The position numbers and the translations under genes were made by a program. Source: Alkalibaculum sporogenes (GTDB taxonomy: Bacteria > Bacillota > Clostridia > Eubacteriales > Alkalibacteraceae). Taken from it: a DNA stretch of 64,000 nucleotides. The stretch spans positions 1 through 64,000 of the forward strand of contig NZ_WHNX01000005.1 of NCBI RefSeq assembly GCF_009362815.1. The letters are read 5' to 3'. A model generated the notes under the pieces. The model saw nothing but the letters and a program-made list of their open reading frames with translations. It did not search any database and was not told the DNA's origin. Of the stretch, positions 54,718 to 63,664 are shown in pieces (position 1 is the first letter of the stretch; each line of letters opens with the position of its first letter).

Positions 54718-56085
54718 CTATAATTCAAATTTCTTATTATAATTTTTCTTGTTAACTTGTCTACAGCGAGCGATCGCTAATGAGTTTTCTTCAACAGATT
54801 CAGTAATAGTAGATCCCGCGGCTACATATGATCCTTTTTTGACATTCGCTGGTGCTATTAGATTGACATTACACCCAACAAAACAATCATCTTCTACTAT
54901 TGTCTCGTGTTTATACTGACCATCGTAATTTACAAATACAACACCACAGCCTAAGTTAACTCTATCTCCAACTTTGGCATCTCCTATATATGTTAAATGT
55001 GACGCTTTAGTATCATTGCCAATAGTACTGTTTTTAACCTCTACAAAATCGCCTATCTTAACTCTCTCACCAATGATACAATTTGGTCTCACATAAGCAT
55101 AGGGTCCTATTTTTGCGTTATTCATCACTTTACTAGCCAATACAGTTGAATTATCAATTTCAACTTCATTATCTATTATACAATCTTTTATTCTACTGTT
55201 CGCATGTATTACACAGTTGTTACCAATAGATGTTTTACCCTCTATAATAACTCCAGGATATACTATTGTATCTGTTCCTATGCTAACATCACTACCAATA
55301 TAAGTATGCTCTGGGTCGATAAAAGTAACTCCTTGGTCCATTAACTTCTCATTTATGCGAGTCTTCATGATTTTCTCTACCCCTGCTAACTCTATCCTAG
55401 AATTAACTGCTTTAATGTCCTCCTCGCTAGTAGTAAAAACTCCTACTTTCAATCCAGAGTTTTTCATTATTTCAATAACATCTGTTAGATAGTACTCTCC
55501 TTGCACATTATCGTTCTTAATTTCGTCTAAAGCAAGTAATAGATCCCCTCCGTTAAAACAATAAACACCAGAATTTATTTCATCTATTTTAATTTCACGA
55601 TCACTTGCATCTTTTTGCTCTACAATTTTCAAAAGATTTTCTTCATGGTCTCTTACTATTCTACCATAACCGTGAGGATTTTTTGAAGTCGCAGTTAAAA
55701 CAGTTGCATTATTTTTTTTTGTATTATGTGCATGAATAATTTTTTTTATTGTAGAAGAGGATATTAATGGTGCATCACCCATTAGAACAATCACATTACT
55801 ATCTCTATTTTTTTCTAAAACTTCTTTGGCTTGCATCATTGCATGCCCTGTTCCTAATTGCTCTTCTTGAAGTATATATTGGGCTTTTTCTCCTAAACTT
55901 CCCTTGACTTCTTCATGTTTATGTCCTACAATAATAAATTTTTGTTCTACAGAAGCCTGTTGACAATTATCCAACACATGATCTATCAAAGTTTTACCAC
56001 ATACTTTATGTAAGACCTTGGGTATATTAGATTTCATTCTTGTACCTTGACCTGCAGCTAAAATTATTGCTATAGTTTCTTTCAT
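54718..56085 (-). CDS. glmU: Bifunctional UDP-GlcNAc synthesis enzyme GlmU
   Basis: A 455-residue enzyme: N-terminal uridyltransferase (L-A-A-G-Q-G-T-R-M-K-S at about 9-19) and C-terminal left-handed beta-helix acetyltransferase with hexapeptide repeats (about 250-440). It makes UDP-N-acetylglucosamine for wall synthesis, upstream of the two murC genes. AAGGAGAG precedes the ATG. Confidence 0.98.
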   Translation of the reverse strand: MKETIAIILAAGQGTRMKSNIPKVLHKVCGKTLIDHVLDNCQQASVEQKFIIVGHKHEEVKGSLGEKAQYILQEEQLGTGHAMMQAKEVLEKNRDSNVIVLMGDAPLISSSTIKKIIHAHNTKKNNATVLTATSKNPHGYGRIVRDHEENLLKIVEQKDASDREIKIDEINSGVYCFNGGDLLLALDEIKNDNVQGEYYLTDVIEIMKNSGLKVGVFTTSEEDIKAVNSRIELAGVEKIMKTRINEKLMDQGVTFIDPEHTYIGSDVSIGTDTIVYPGVIIEGKTSIGNNCVIHANSRIKDCIIDNEVEIDNSTVLASKVMNNAKIGPYAYVRPNCIIGERVKIGDFVEVKNSTIGNDTKASHLTYIGDAKVGDRVNLGCGVVFVNYDGQYKHETIVEDDCFVGCNVNLIAPANVKKGSYVAAGSTITESVEENSLAIARCRQVNKKNYNKKFEL

Positions 56086-56211
56086 ATTTCACTCTCCTTA
56101 GGGATATTGCAAACACTAGTATTATATATATTATTAAAGCTTTTGTATACCTAAAAGCCGACAAAAAAAAGAGAAACACTTAATTCCCCTTTTTCAAATC
56201 ACTTACTCTTC

Positions 56212-56505
56212 TTATTCTACTTCCACTGCTTCAACTTCTACATTATCTTCTAACAAAACTGTATTGTACTTATCTAAAACTGCGTCTTGAATCATAGTTC
56301 TAGTATCCATGTTAATTGGATGTGCTATGTCTTTAAAATCACCATCTGGCGTTTTTCTACTTGGCATAGCAATGAAATAACCACTTTGACCCTCTATCAC
56401 TTTAATATCATGTACTACAAATTGATCATCAAATGTAACAGATACTATGGCTTTCATCTTTCCTTCTTTAGAGATCTTTCTAATTCGTACATCAGTAATT
56501 TGCAT
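56212..56505 (-). CDS. spoVG: SpoVG
   Basis: A 97-residue nucleic-acid-binding regulator: [23 protein letters not shown] and [17 protein letters not shown] match the family throughout. It affects septation at sporulation and gene expression at RNA or DNA level. GGGGGAGC precedes the ATG. Between purR and glmU as usual. Confidence 0.98.
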   Translation of the reverse strand: MQITDVRIRKISKEGKMKAIVSVTFDDQFVVHDIKVIEGQSGYFIAMPSRKTPDGDFKDIAHPINMDTRTMIQDAVLDKYNTVLLEDNVEVEAVEVE

Positions 56506-56617
56506 GGTTATGCTCCCCCTTTAGGATCGAAAAAAATTATGTAATATATATTATATTCGTGATATTTTTCAAATAACCTTCTTTTTATGGAAATATTTTT
56601 AAAAAAATAAAAAAAAA

Positions 56618-57442
56618 TTATACATAATCTTTGTGCTCATAAGGAACTATATCTACTATTTCCTTTTGTGCATCTAAATGCTGTAGTACCATTAGTGGAT
56701 CATAATCCTTAACCAACTTATCTTCAGGAGTTTTAGAAGCAATTAATACTGTAATACCTTCTACCTTAGTATCAAATTCCTTTAAGAGATCGATAATACC
56801 TAAGGCAGTACCTCCACCTTTCATAAAGTCATCTACAATAATTACTTTAGAACCATTGGAAATTGATCTTTTAGAGAGGGACATCGTGCTAATCTTACTA
56901 CTTGTACCAGACATATAGTTTATACTAACTATTGCTCCATCAGTAACCTTGCTATCTCTACGAACAATAATTAAAGGCCTGTTTAAATATCTAGCTGTCA
57001 TAAGTGCTATGGGAATACCTTTTGTTTCCATAGTGACAACATAATCTATTTCCTTAAATATATACTTCCCTGCAATTATTTTACCTATTTTGTCTACTAA
57101 TTCTGGGGAGTATATAATATCAGTATAATAAATATAGCCACCAGAGATTATTCTATTTTTATCTCTTAATTTATTACATAATGAATTAATAAAATCTTTT
57201 CTTTCCATATCATCCATAATTGGAATGTATCTTACCCCACCTGCAGCACCTGCAATTGTTTCTATTCTACCCATTTTCAAAGTTTCAATAGTCTTCTTTA
57301 CTACTAATATATCTTCACTTATACTTGACTTAGCAGCTGAAAAAAGCTCACTGAAGTAGTTATAAGTGATAACCTTGCTGGGATTATCTCCTAAAACCTT
57401 TATAATTGCCCCTATACGTTCATTTCTTTTGTATTTTTCCAT
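56618..57442 (-). CDS. purR: Purine operon repressor PurR
   Basis: A 274-residue Bacillus-type PurR: N-terminal winged helix (about 1-75; K-R-N-E-R-I-G-A-I-I-K, K-S-S-I-S-E-D) and a PRTase-like effector domain with the PRPP loop V-I-I-V-D-D-F-M-K-G-G-G-T. PRPP relieves repression. The pur operon it presumably governs is in the same window, 18 kb away. GAGGTG precedes the ATG. Confidence 0.96.
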   Translation of the reverse strand: MEKYKRNERIGAIIKVLGDNPSKVITYNYFSELFSAAKSSISEDILVVKKTIETLKMGRIETIAGAAGGVRYIPIMDDMERKDFINSLCNKLRDKNRIISGGYIYYTDIIYSPELVDKIGKIIAGKYIFKEIDYVVTMETKGIPIALMTARYLNRPLIIVRRDSKVTDGAIVSINYMSGTSSKISTMSLSKRSISNGSKVIIVDDFMKGGGTALGIIDLLKEFDTKVEGITVLIASKTPEDKLVKDYDPLMVLQHLDAQKEIVDIVPYEHKDYV

Positions 57443-57781
57443 TAGTACACCTCAAAACACGAATATTCTAGTCATATAGTTTAATTTTATTCATATTTCA
57501 TTCAAATTACAATGTTTTTTTTATAATATAGCTAAATAAAAAATCAATGTGGTATAATATTCTAATATCTACTTAATAATAAGGTATAATTGATTAAGAC
57601 TTTTATAAGTCTGACTTGTGATTTTTTGTATAAAGTACTTTAGTACGAGCAGTTGTTACATTAGTTAAATTAATTAATTTGACTAGAATTGTTCATTCTA
57701 ACATAATGGATGTTCTGTTCCTCCGTTGATTATAAAATCACAACTAATACTTTTACCCTTGTTAAATTCTGGAGGTTTGAA
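57443..57781 (+). promoter_or_regulatory. Divergent purR-murC promoter region
   Basis: A 339-bp AT-rich interval without a gene. An extended -10, TGGTATAAT (TATAAT at 57553-57558), would serve murC; on the other strand TTGATT (57546-57541) with TATAAA about 16 bases away could serve purR, so the two promoters overlap. A GACTT-TTAT-AAGTC hairpin lies near 57597-57612. Confidence 0.4.
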
Positions 57782-59233
57782 ATGAAACTATACTTAGAAA
57801 AAATGTTAAATAAAAAAATTAATCTTGTGCATTTTATCGGCATTGGAGGAGTTAGTATGAGTGGTATAGCTCTTATACTAATGAATAAAGGCGTGGCTAT
57901 TGCGGGCTCCGATATGGAAACTTCCTCCTATACACAGAAATTAGTTGAAAAAGGTGCAAAAGTCTACATTGGTCATAATGAAATGAATATTACACAAAAC
58001 TGTGACTTAGTAATTTACACCGCTGCAATAAATAAAAATAATCCTGAAATGCTGAAGGCTAAAGAGTTAAATATTCCATTAATGGAGCGATCTGATTTTC
58101 TTGGAGCCCTAACAAAAGATTTTGAACAAACAATTGCAGTCTCTGGAGTTCATGGAAAGACCACTACATCTTCTATTATAACTTCTCTATTGTATAATGG
58201 AAATTTAGATCCTACTGTAACCATCGGAGGAAGCCTTGATCTTATAGGCGGAAATTATAGAATCGGAAATAGCGAGTATTTTGTAACAGAAGCTTGCGAG
58301 TATGTGGATAGCTTTCTAAAATCTCATCATAAAATCGGAGTGATCCTTAATATAGAATTAGATCATACCGACTACTTTAAAAATTTAGATCAGATGAAAG
58401 AATCATTTCATAACTTTGCTAAAATCTTACCATCTGACGGTTTATTAATCGCTTACGGTGATTCAAAAGTTGTACGTGATATAATTAAGGATTTAAAATG
58501 TACAGTTGCAACCTTCGGCTTCAAAAATGAAAATCAATGGCAAGCTTTAAATATTATCTATGATAATTTAGGAAAACCAGAATTTGATGTATACAATTCT
58601 GGAAGCTTCTTTGGGCATTTAAAATTAAATATTCCAGGTGAGCACAATATCCTCAATACATTGGCTTCTATTATCTGTGCTAATCACCTAGGAGTATCTA
58701 ATCATATTATAGACGAAACTTTAACTTCATTTGTTGGCGCTCACAGGCGATTTGAATTTAGAGGAGAGGTTAACGACATTATAGTATTTGAAGACTTTGC
58801 TCATCACCCAACTGAGTTAAAGGTTACTATACAAGCTTGTACAAATTATAAATACAATAAACTATGGATTGTATTCCAGCCACATACTTACTCTAGAACC
58901 TCCTCGTTTTTTGATGAATTCGTTAATTCATTTAAAGGTGTGGATTTTGTCATCATAAACGATGTTTATTCTGCTAGAGAAATAAATTCCTATAATGTCC
59001 ACGTAGAAGACTTAGTGAAAGCAGTTCACGATCGCTTGGGCATTCCATCAATATATATTAGTGATTTTAAAGATATAGTAAAATATTTAATAGATAACAC
59101 AGTAAAAGGAGATTTCGTCTTAGTAGCTGGCGCTGGGAATATTAATAAAGTTGCATTTGACTTTGTTGATGCGTTAAAAGAAAAGTTCAACGATAATGAC
59201 AGTTGGGACAAATTTATTGCGTTAAATAAATAA
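57782..59233 (+). CDS. murC: UDP-N-acetylmuramate-L-alanine ligase, copy 1
   Basis: A 483-residue Mur ligase joining L-alanine to UDP-MurNAc. N-terminal H-F-I-G-I-G-G-V-S-M-S-G, ATP loop S-G-V-H-G-K-T-T-T-S-S, T-E-A-C-E-Y-V-D-S-F, and the C-terminal D-F-A-H-H-P-T-E. The ATP loop has Val where most MurC proteins, including copy 2, have Thr (G-T-H-G-K). ATG 57782 follows TGGAGG; the frame stays open 72 bases upstream with no site. It heads a tandem pair. Confidence 0.93.
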   Translation: MKLYLEKMLNKKINLVHFIGIGGVSMSGIALILMNKGVAIAGSDMETSSYTQKLVEKGAKVYIGHNEMNITQNCDLVIYTAAINKNNPEMLKAKELNIPLMERSDFLGALTKDFEQTIAVSGVHGKTTTSSIITSLLYNGNLDPTVTIGGSLDLIGGNYRIGNSEYFVTEACEYVDSFLKSHHKIGVILNIELDHTDYFKNLDQMKESFHNFAKILPSDGLLIAYGDSKVVRDIIKDLKCTVATFGFKNENQWQALNIIYDNLGKPEFDVYNSGSFFGHLKLNIPGEHNILNTLASIICANHLGVSNHIIDETLTSFVGAHRRFEFRGEVNDIIVFEDFAHHPTELKVTIQACTNYKYNKLWIVFQPHTYSRTSSFFDEFVNSFKGVDFVIINDVYSAREINSYNVHVEDLVKAVHDRLGIPSIYISDFKDIVKYLIDNTVKGDFVLVAGAGNINKVAFDFVDALKEKFNDNDSWDKFIALNK

Positions 59234-59250
59234 TAACTAATAATTTTTAC

Positions 59251-59283
59251 AGCTTTTAGGCATAGCCTAGAAGCTTTTTTTAT
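59251..59283 (+). terminator. Terminator after the first murC
   Basis: AGCTTTTAGGC-ATA-GCCTAGAAGCT with one G-U pair, followed by TTTTTTTATT. It separates the two murC copies, so the second must have its own promoter or rely on read-through. Confidence 0.85.
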
Positions 59284-59488
59284 TATCCCCCATAACCAGA
59301 ATAAGTAATATTTTAGTAAGTTTTTAATAATATATTATAACACTATTAATATTAGATAATATGTCGTCACCTTATCGAATAAAGACTTTTAGTCGTTAGT
59401 TGTTACTTTTAGCTATTTTATACATCCTCTTATAGCTAAAACAAAAGGATTTTTCTGAATATAAAATGAGGATGAAATGAGGTCGAAA

Positions 59489-60904
59489 ATGAAACTTTTC
59501 TTAGAAAAAATGTTAAACAAAAAGATAAATATTGTGCATTTTATCGGTATCGGCGGCACAAGCATGAGCGGATTAGCGACGATACTATTGAAAAAAAACA
59601 TTAGTATAACAGGTTCTGATATGAAAAGTTCTTCTTACACTGATAAGCTAATAAGTAATGGTGCTAAAGTCTATATCGGGCATAATGAGAAAAATATCAC
59701 GAGCAATTGTGATTTAGTTGTATATTCTGCAGCGATTAATAAAAATAATCCTGAAATATGCAAAGCAAAAAAGTTGAATATCCCTGTTATGGAACGATCT
59801 GACTTCCTTGGAGCTTTAACTAGGGACTATTCAAATACTATAGCAGTCGCTGGTACTCATGGCAAAACTACAACATCTTCTATGATTTCTTCGATTTTAC
59901 TTAATGGTGACCTTGACCCTACTATAAGTATTGGTGGGAGTATTGACTTAATCGATGGAAATTGCAGATTAGGTAAAGGATCATATTTTATTACTGAAGC
60001 ATGTGAATATGTCGATAGTTTTTTAAAATCCATACACAATATAGGTGTTATTCTCAATATTGAAGAAGATCATCTAGATTATTTTAAAAATTTAAAACAC
60101 ATTAAAGAATCTTTCCATAGCTTTTCTAAGATTATTCCTAAAGATGGTATCTTAATTGCTAATGGAGATTCTAAGCATGTACTCGACATTTTAAATAATT
60201 TGGAATGTAACATTGCGACATTTGGTCTATCTAACTCTAACAAATGGAACGCTATGAACATAAAATACGACACTTTAGGTAAACCCAGCTTTGATGTTTA
60301 CAAGGATACAACGCTCTACGGTCATTTTATGCTTAATATTCCTGGCGAACATAATATTCTAAACGCCTTAGCTTCTATTATCTGTGCTAATCATATTGGT
60401 ATCTCAAAAACAGTAATAGAAAAAACATTAAACTCTTTTGCAGGAGCTCATAGAAGATTTGAATTTAGAGGCCAATTTAACAACATTAGAGTATTTGAGG
60501 ATTATGCTCACCATCCAACTGAGTTAAAAGTCACTGTACAAGCCTGTACAAATTATAAGTACAATAAACTTTGGGTAGTTTTTCAGGCACATACTTTTTC
60601 TAGAGCATACTATTTTTTTGATGAATTTGTCGATTCTTTTAATGGCGCAGACTACGTAATTATAAATGATATTTATTCTGATAGAGAAAGCAATTCTTAT
60701 AACATTCATGCACAAGATTTTGCTAAAGCTGTAGAAGATCGCCTAGGCATCCCCACATTGCACATCAGTGAATTTAAAGATATTGTCGCCTATCTAGTTG
60801 ATAAAACCGTTAAAGATGATTTCGTTTTAGTAGCAGGTTCTCAAACTATTAATCAAGTAGCTTTTGATTTAGTAAATGCCTTAAAAGAAAAATACGACGA
60901 TTAA
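59489..60904 (+). CDS. murC: UDP-N-acetylmuramate-L-alanine ligase, copy 2
   Basis: A 471-residue Mur ligase, by eye about three quarters identical to copy 1 along its length and with the canonical ATP loop A-G-T-H-G-K-T-T-T-S-S and D-Y-A-H-H-P-T-E. ATG 59489 aligns with the start of copy 1 and follows GAGG; ATG 59477 is also possible. Two complete MurC-like genes in tandem are unusual. One may be adapted to another amino acid, to spore wall synthesis or to peptidoglycan recycling. Confidence 0.9.
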   Translation: MKLFLEKMLNKKINIVHFIGIGGTSMSGLATILLKKNISITGSDMKSSSYTDKLISNGAKVYIGHNEKNITSNCDLVVYSAAINKNNPEICKAKKLNIPVMERSDFLGALTRDYSNTIAVAGTHGKTTTSSMISSILLNGDLDPTISIGGSIDLIDGNCRLGKGSYFITEACEYVDSFLKSIHNIGVILNIEEDHLDYFKNLKHIKESFHSFSKIIPKDGILIANGDSKHVLDILNNLECNIATFGLSNSNKWNAMNIKYDTLGKPSFDVYKDTTLYGHFMLNIPGEHNILNALASIICANHIGISKTVIEKTLNSFAGAHRRFEFRGQFNNIRVFEDYAHHPTELKVTVQACTNYKYNKLWVVFQAHTFSRAYYFFDEFVDSFNGADYVIINDIYSDRESNSYNIHAQDFAKAVEDRLGIPTLHISEFKDIVAYLVDKTVKDDFVLVAGSQTINQVAFDLVNALKEKYDD

Positions 60905-60923
60905 TCGTCGTATTCTTTCTTTT
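60893..60923. terminator. Bidirectional terminator between murC copy 2 and queT
   Basis: A perfect 20-bp palindrome TACGACGATTAATCGTCGTA containing the murC stop codon, with T-rich tails on both strands (TTCTTTCTTTT and TTTTTCTTTT). The two genes converge. Confidence 0.8.
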
Positions 60924-61404
60924 AACTATCTTTTATTGTTTCTCTCAATTTTTTGTTTTTCTCTATAAATAGTAATAGTGGATAACCTAATCCATATACA
61001 GCGATTGCTTGTCCTAGTCCTACGTAGAATACGGATACAAAATATGGTATTCCTAATGCTATCCACAGTACATAAGGTATAACTAATGCATTTACTAGTA
61101 TAGATGGCAGTGGTACTAACAGCTTATTCTTAATCTTAGAAGTTATAAATGCTGCAAGCAACGTACTTAAACTTCCTAGAACTATGTCTATAAGTCCTAA
61201 TGGGCTACCAAATAAATTTGCTAATAAGCATCCTACAAACAAACCCGGAACAGCTGCACTAGTAAAAAACGGAAGTATAGTAAGAGCTTCTGAAATTCTA
61301 ACTTGCATGCCTCCGTAACTTAATGGGATAATAAGTAAAGTTATCACAGTATAAAGCGCCGCTATGATTCCAGCCTTAGCTAGAAACAATACTTTGTTAT
61401 TCAT
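60922..61404 (-). CDS. queT: QueT-family queuosine precursor transporter component
   Basis: A 160-residue membrane protein with five to six helices, of the QueT family, the substrate-binding (S) component of ECF importers for preQ1 or queuine-type precursors. The N-terminal A-G-I-I-A-A-L-Y-T-V-I-T and L-S-Y-G-G-M-Q-V-R-I-S-E-A-L-T stretch are characteristic. The shared ECF energising module is not in the window. A preQ1-I riboswitch precedes it, which supports the assignment. Confidence 0.9.
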   Translation of the reverse strand: MNNKVLFLAKAGIIAALYTVITLLIIPLSYGGMQVRISEALTILPFFTSAAVPGLFVGCLLANLFGSPLGLIDIVLGSLSTLLAAFITSKIKNKLLVPLPSILVNALVIPYVLWIALGIPYFVSVFYVGLGQAIAVYGLGYPLLLFIEKNKKLRETIKDS

Positions 61405-61410
61405 ATTTTT

Positions 61411-61451
61411 CCTCCCTAGTTTTTTTTATCGACAGGATGGTCTCGAACTGT
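61411..61451 (-). ncRNA. preQ1 class I riboswitch upstream of queT
   Basis: On the minus strand GACAG, loop TTCGAGACCATC, CTGTC, then GATAAAAAAAACTAGGGAGG match the preQ1-I layout: a short stem, a C/A-rich loop, and an A-rich tail ending at the ribosome binding site. The tail AAAACTAGGGAGG merges with the queT Shine-Dalgarno sequence, so ligand binding should hide it and block translation. Confidence 0.88.
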
Positions 61452-61459
61452 CGTCGATA

Positions 61460-61488
61460 TATTATACAATTGAGTATAAGCAAAGTCA
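61460..61488 (-). promoter_or_regulatory. Sigma-A promoter of queT
   Basis: Minus-strand TTGACT (61488-61483), 17-base spacer and TATAAT (61465-61460). The expected transcription start falls right at the first base of the preQ1 aptamer. Confidence 0.8.
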
Positions 61489-61571
61489 AACGAATAAATG
61501 AAAGTATTTTACACATAAAAGTGATATAATGTTATTATCTGGATATATGAAGTGTTAGGAGTTGCTTTAAT

Positions 61572-62891
61572 ATGGAGTATGGATTAGTACTAAGTGGCGG
61601 TGGAACTAAAGGGTCCTTTGAAATTGGAGTATGGAAAGCTTTACAAGAATTAGATATTAACGTAACAGCAGTCGCTGGGACTTCAGTAGGGGCATTAAAT
61701 GGAGCAATTATTGCAGGAAATGAATTAGAACATGCTATAGATTTTTGGACTAATTTAAGTATGGATCAAGTTTTTGACATCAATAAACTTGTTACCGATA
61801 AATACATAAGTGAATGGTCTAAAAGTGATTTTAAGACCTTTACCAATGCTTTTAAAACTTATTTGTTCGAGGGTGGCATAGATATAACACCTTTACGAAC
61901 TAATCTTGCAAAATATGTAAATGAAGAAACGGTAAGAAAGTCTTCAATTCGTTTAGGTTTAGTTACTGTATCCCTAACAGATTTCAAACCACTTGAACTT
62001 ATGATTGATCAAATACCACAAGGATATTTAATAGATTACTTACTTGCAAGCGCAGCATTCCCCGCTTTTAAAAAACACGAAATTGATGGAACAACTTTTA
62101 TAGATGGTGGATTCTATGACAACCTACCTATTAATCTATTAGCGTCTCAAGGGTATAATAACTTAATAACAGTTGATTTACCTGCACCAGGTATAAAGGC
62201 TAAACCGAAATATAAAAATTTAAATATCACTCATATCGACAACTCTGAGCATTTAGGTTTGTTTTTCGATTTTGATCCAAATGTAATGTCTAAAAATATT
62301 AAAATGGGATATTTAGACACTTTGAAAAAATTTAACCGTGTAAAAGGCACAAATTATTATTTGAATTTAGACACAGAAGGTCCAGCTTATTCTAAATTTA
62401 AACATAAATTAGGTAGTTTTTTAAAAGGTGAAAACGGTATTAAGTTACCATCATTATTAGGTTGTGATACAATCTTGAGTAAATCAGAACTTATTAAAGA
62501 GATATCTAGATTCGTAAATTATACACAGTACAAGAATAATGATATATCATTGAGTTTATTAGAAATAACTGCTAGAAATTTAGAAATTAATAGATTAGCC
62601 ATATATACACCTAGTGAATTAATTAAAAAAATATTTGAAACAGTCAATAGACTCCTACATGATAATATTAAGCTTATTAAAAGCAATGACAATATTATAG
62701 ATATATTCAAGGCTCCTAATGAGTTCACATTAAACCCATTAACAAATATTAAATTCATGGCATATTATATGTATTTTATAAGCTTAAAAGCTAATTCAAT
62801 AAATCTACTAAGTAAATTAGTAAACAGATTTTCACCAGAAACCATTTTGTCTATAATTACTTTACTATATTTAACAGATAATGACGATTAG
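61572..62891 (+). CDS. Patatin-like phospholipase
   Basis: A 439-residue protein with a patatin catalytic domain (about 1-215): oxyanion hole S-G-G-G-T-K-G, nucleophile G-T-S-V-G (Ser about 41) and catalytic Asp in D-G-G-F-Y-D-N-L-P. The C-terminal half (about 230-439) is helical and not recognised. Family members hydrolyse acyl esters of phospholipids. An extended -10, TGATATAAT (TATAAT at 61525-61530), lies upstream. Confidence 0.92.
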   Translation: MEYGLVLSGGGTKGSFEIGVWKALQELDINVTAVAGTSVGALNGAIIAGNELEHAIDFWTNLSMDQVFDINKLVTDKYISEWSKSDFKTFTNAFKTYLFEGGIDITPLRTNLAKYVNEETVRKSSIRLGLVTVSLTDFKPLELMIDQIPQGYLIDYLLASAAFPAFKKHEIDGTTFIDGGFYDNLPINLLASQGYNNLITVDLPAPGIKAKPKYKNLNITHIDNSEHLGLFFDFDPNVMSKNIKMGYLDTLKKFNRVKGTNYYLNLDTEGPAYSKFKHKLGSFLKGENGIKLPSLLGCDTILSKSELIKEISRFVNYTQYKNNDISLSLLEITARNLEINRLAIYTPSELIKKIFETVNRLLHDNIKLIKSNDNIIDIFKAPNEFTLNPLTNIKFMAYYMYFISLKANSINLLSKLVNRFSPETILSIITLLYLTDNDD

Positions 62892-62980
62892 ACTTTAGAC
62901 CTTAGAATAGATATTTTAGTTATCTTAATAGCCTTTTACAACTATGAATTTGCTAGAATCTAGAGTCTAAGGTCTAAAGT
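62892..62980. repeat. 15-bp inverted repeat between patatin and SEC-C genes
   Basis: actttagaccttaga (62892-62906) and its exact complement (62966-62980) flank about 59 bp, between two converging genes. The spacing is too wide for a simple terminator. Confidence 0.6.
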
Positions 62981-62991
62981 GTAAAGTTTCA

Positions 62992-63495
62992 CTATGCTAA
63001 TGCACAACATTTTTTATATTTTTTACCGCTTCCACAAGGACATTGATCATTTCGTCCAACTTTATTCTCATTCACTACTATTTTTGCTCTATTAAAATCT
63101 TTTCGCAATCTCTTTCTTTCGTCGTCTGTAAAAATATTTGACCATTCTTCTAAATTAAATAGCCAATCTGCAGGCACTGCTAACATGTTTTTGTACAACT
63201 CTTCAAAGTTTATCTCTAACTTTATTTCTGTTTCTTCTTCTATTATCTCTAATTGTAATGACTCACTAATACTATCATTAATCCCATCTAAAAATCCCAT
63301 AAAATACTCAACGGATATATCGTATTTTTCTGCTAGTTCTTTTACACTTCCTTGAACTACACTTGATTTTTCTTCGAGTATTTTCTTGTAGATAGCCTTT
63401 TCTTGATCACAAAAATTATTCCAAAATTCGTACTGTTTTTCTTCATTAACTGATTCATTTTCTATTATTTTTTTCCACTGTGAATAACAACTCAT
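62992..63495 (-). CDS. SEC-C zinc-motif protein
   Basis: A 167-residue mostly acidic helical protein ending in a SEC-C motif, [16 protein letters not shown], which binds zinc and is also found at the end of SecA. The N-terminal part (about 1-140) is a family seen in Clostridia with unknown function. AAGGAGG precedes the ATG. Confidence 0.85.
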   Translation of the reverse strand: MSCYSQWKKIIENESVNEEKQYEFWNNFCDQEKAIYKKILEEKSSVVQGSVKELAEKYDISVEYFMGFLDGINDSISESLQLEIIEEETEIKLEINFEELYKNMLAVPADWLFNLEEWSNIFTDDERKRLRKDFNRAKIVVNENKVGRNDQCPCGSGKKYKKCCALA

Positions 63496-63664
63496 ATAAT
63501 TTCCTCCTTATTTTACTAAGGAATTATATACGATAATTGCACTTTTTACAATGTATAAAAAACTTTTTTATAAATATAATAGTAAAATACTACAAATATA
63601 GTTTAGTGAACGGCACAATAGGGTATCTAAATACTATTAGTCAATAAGAATAGGAGTGATTTAA

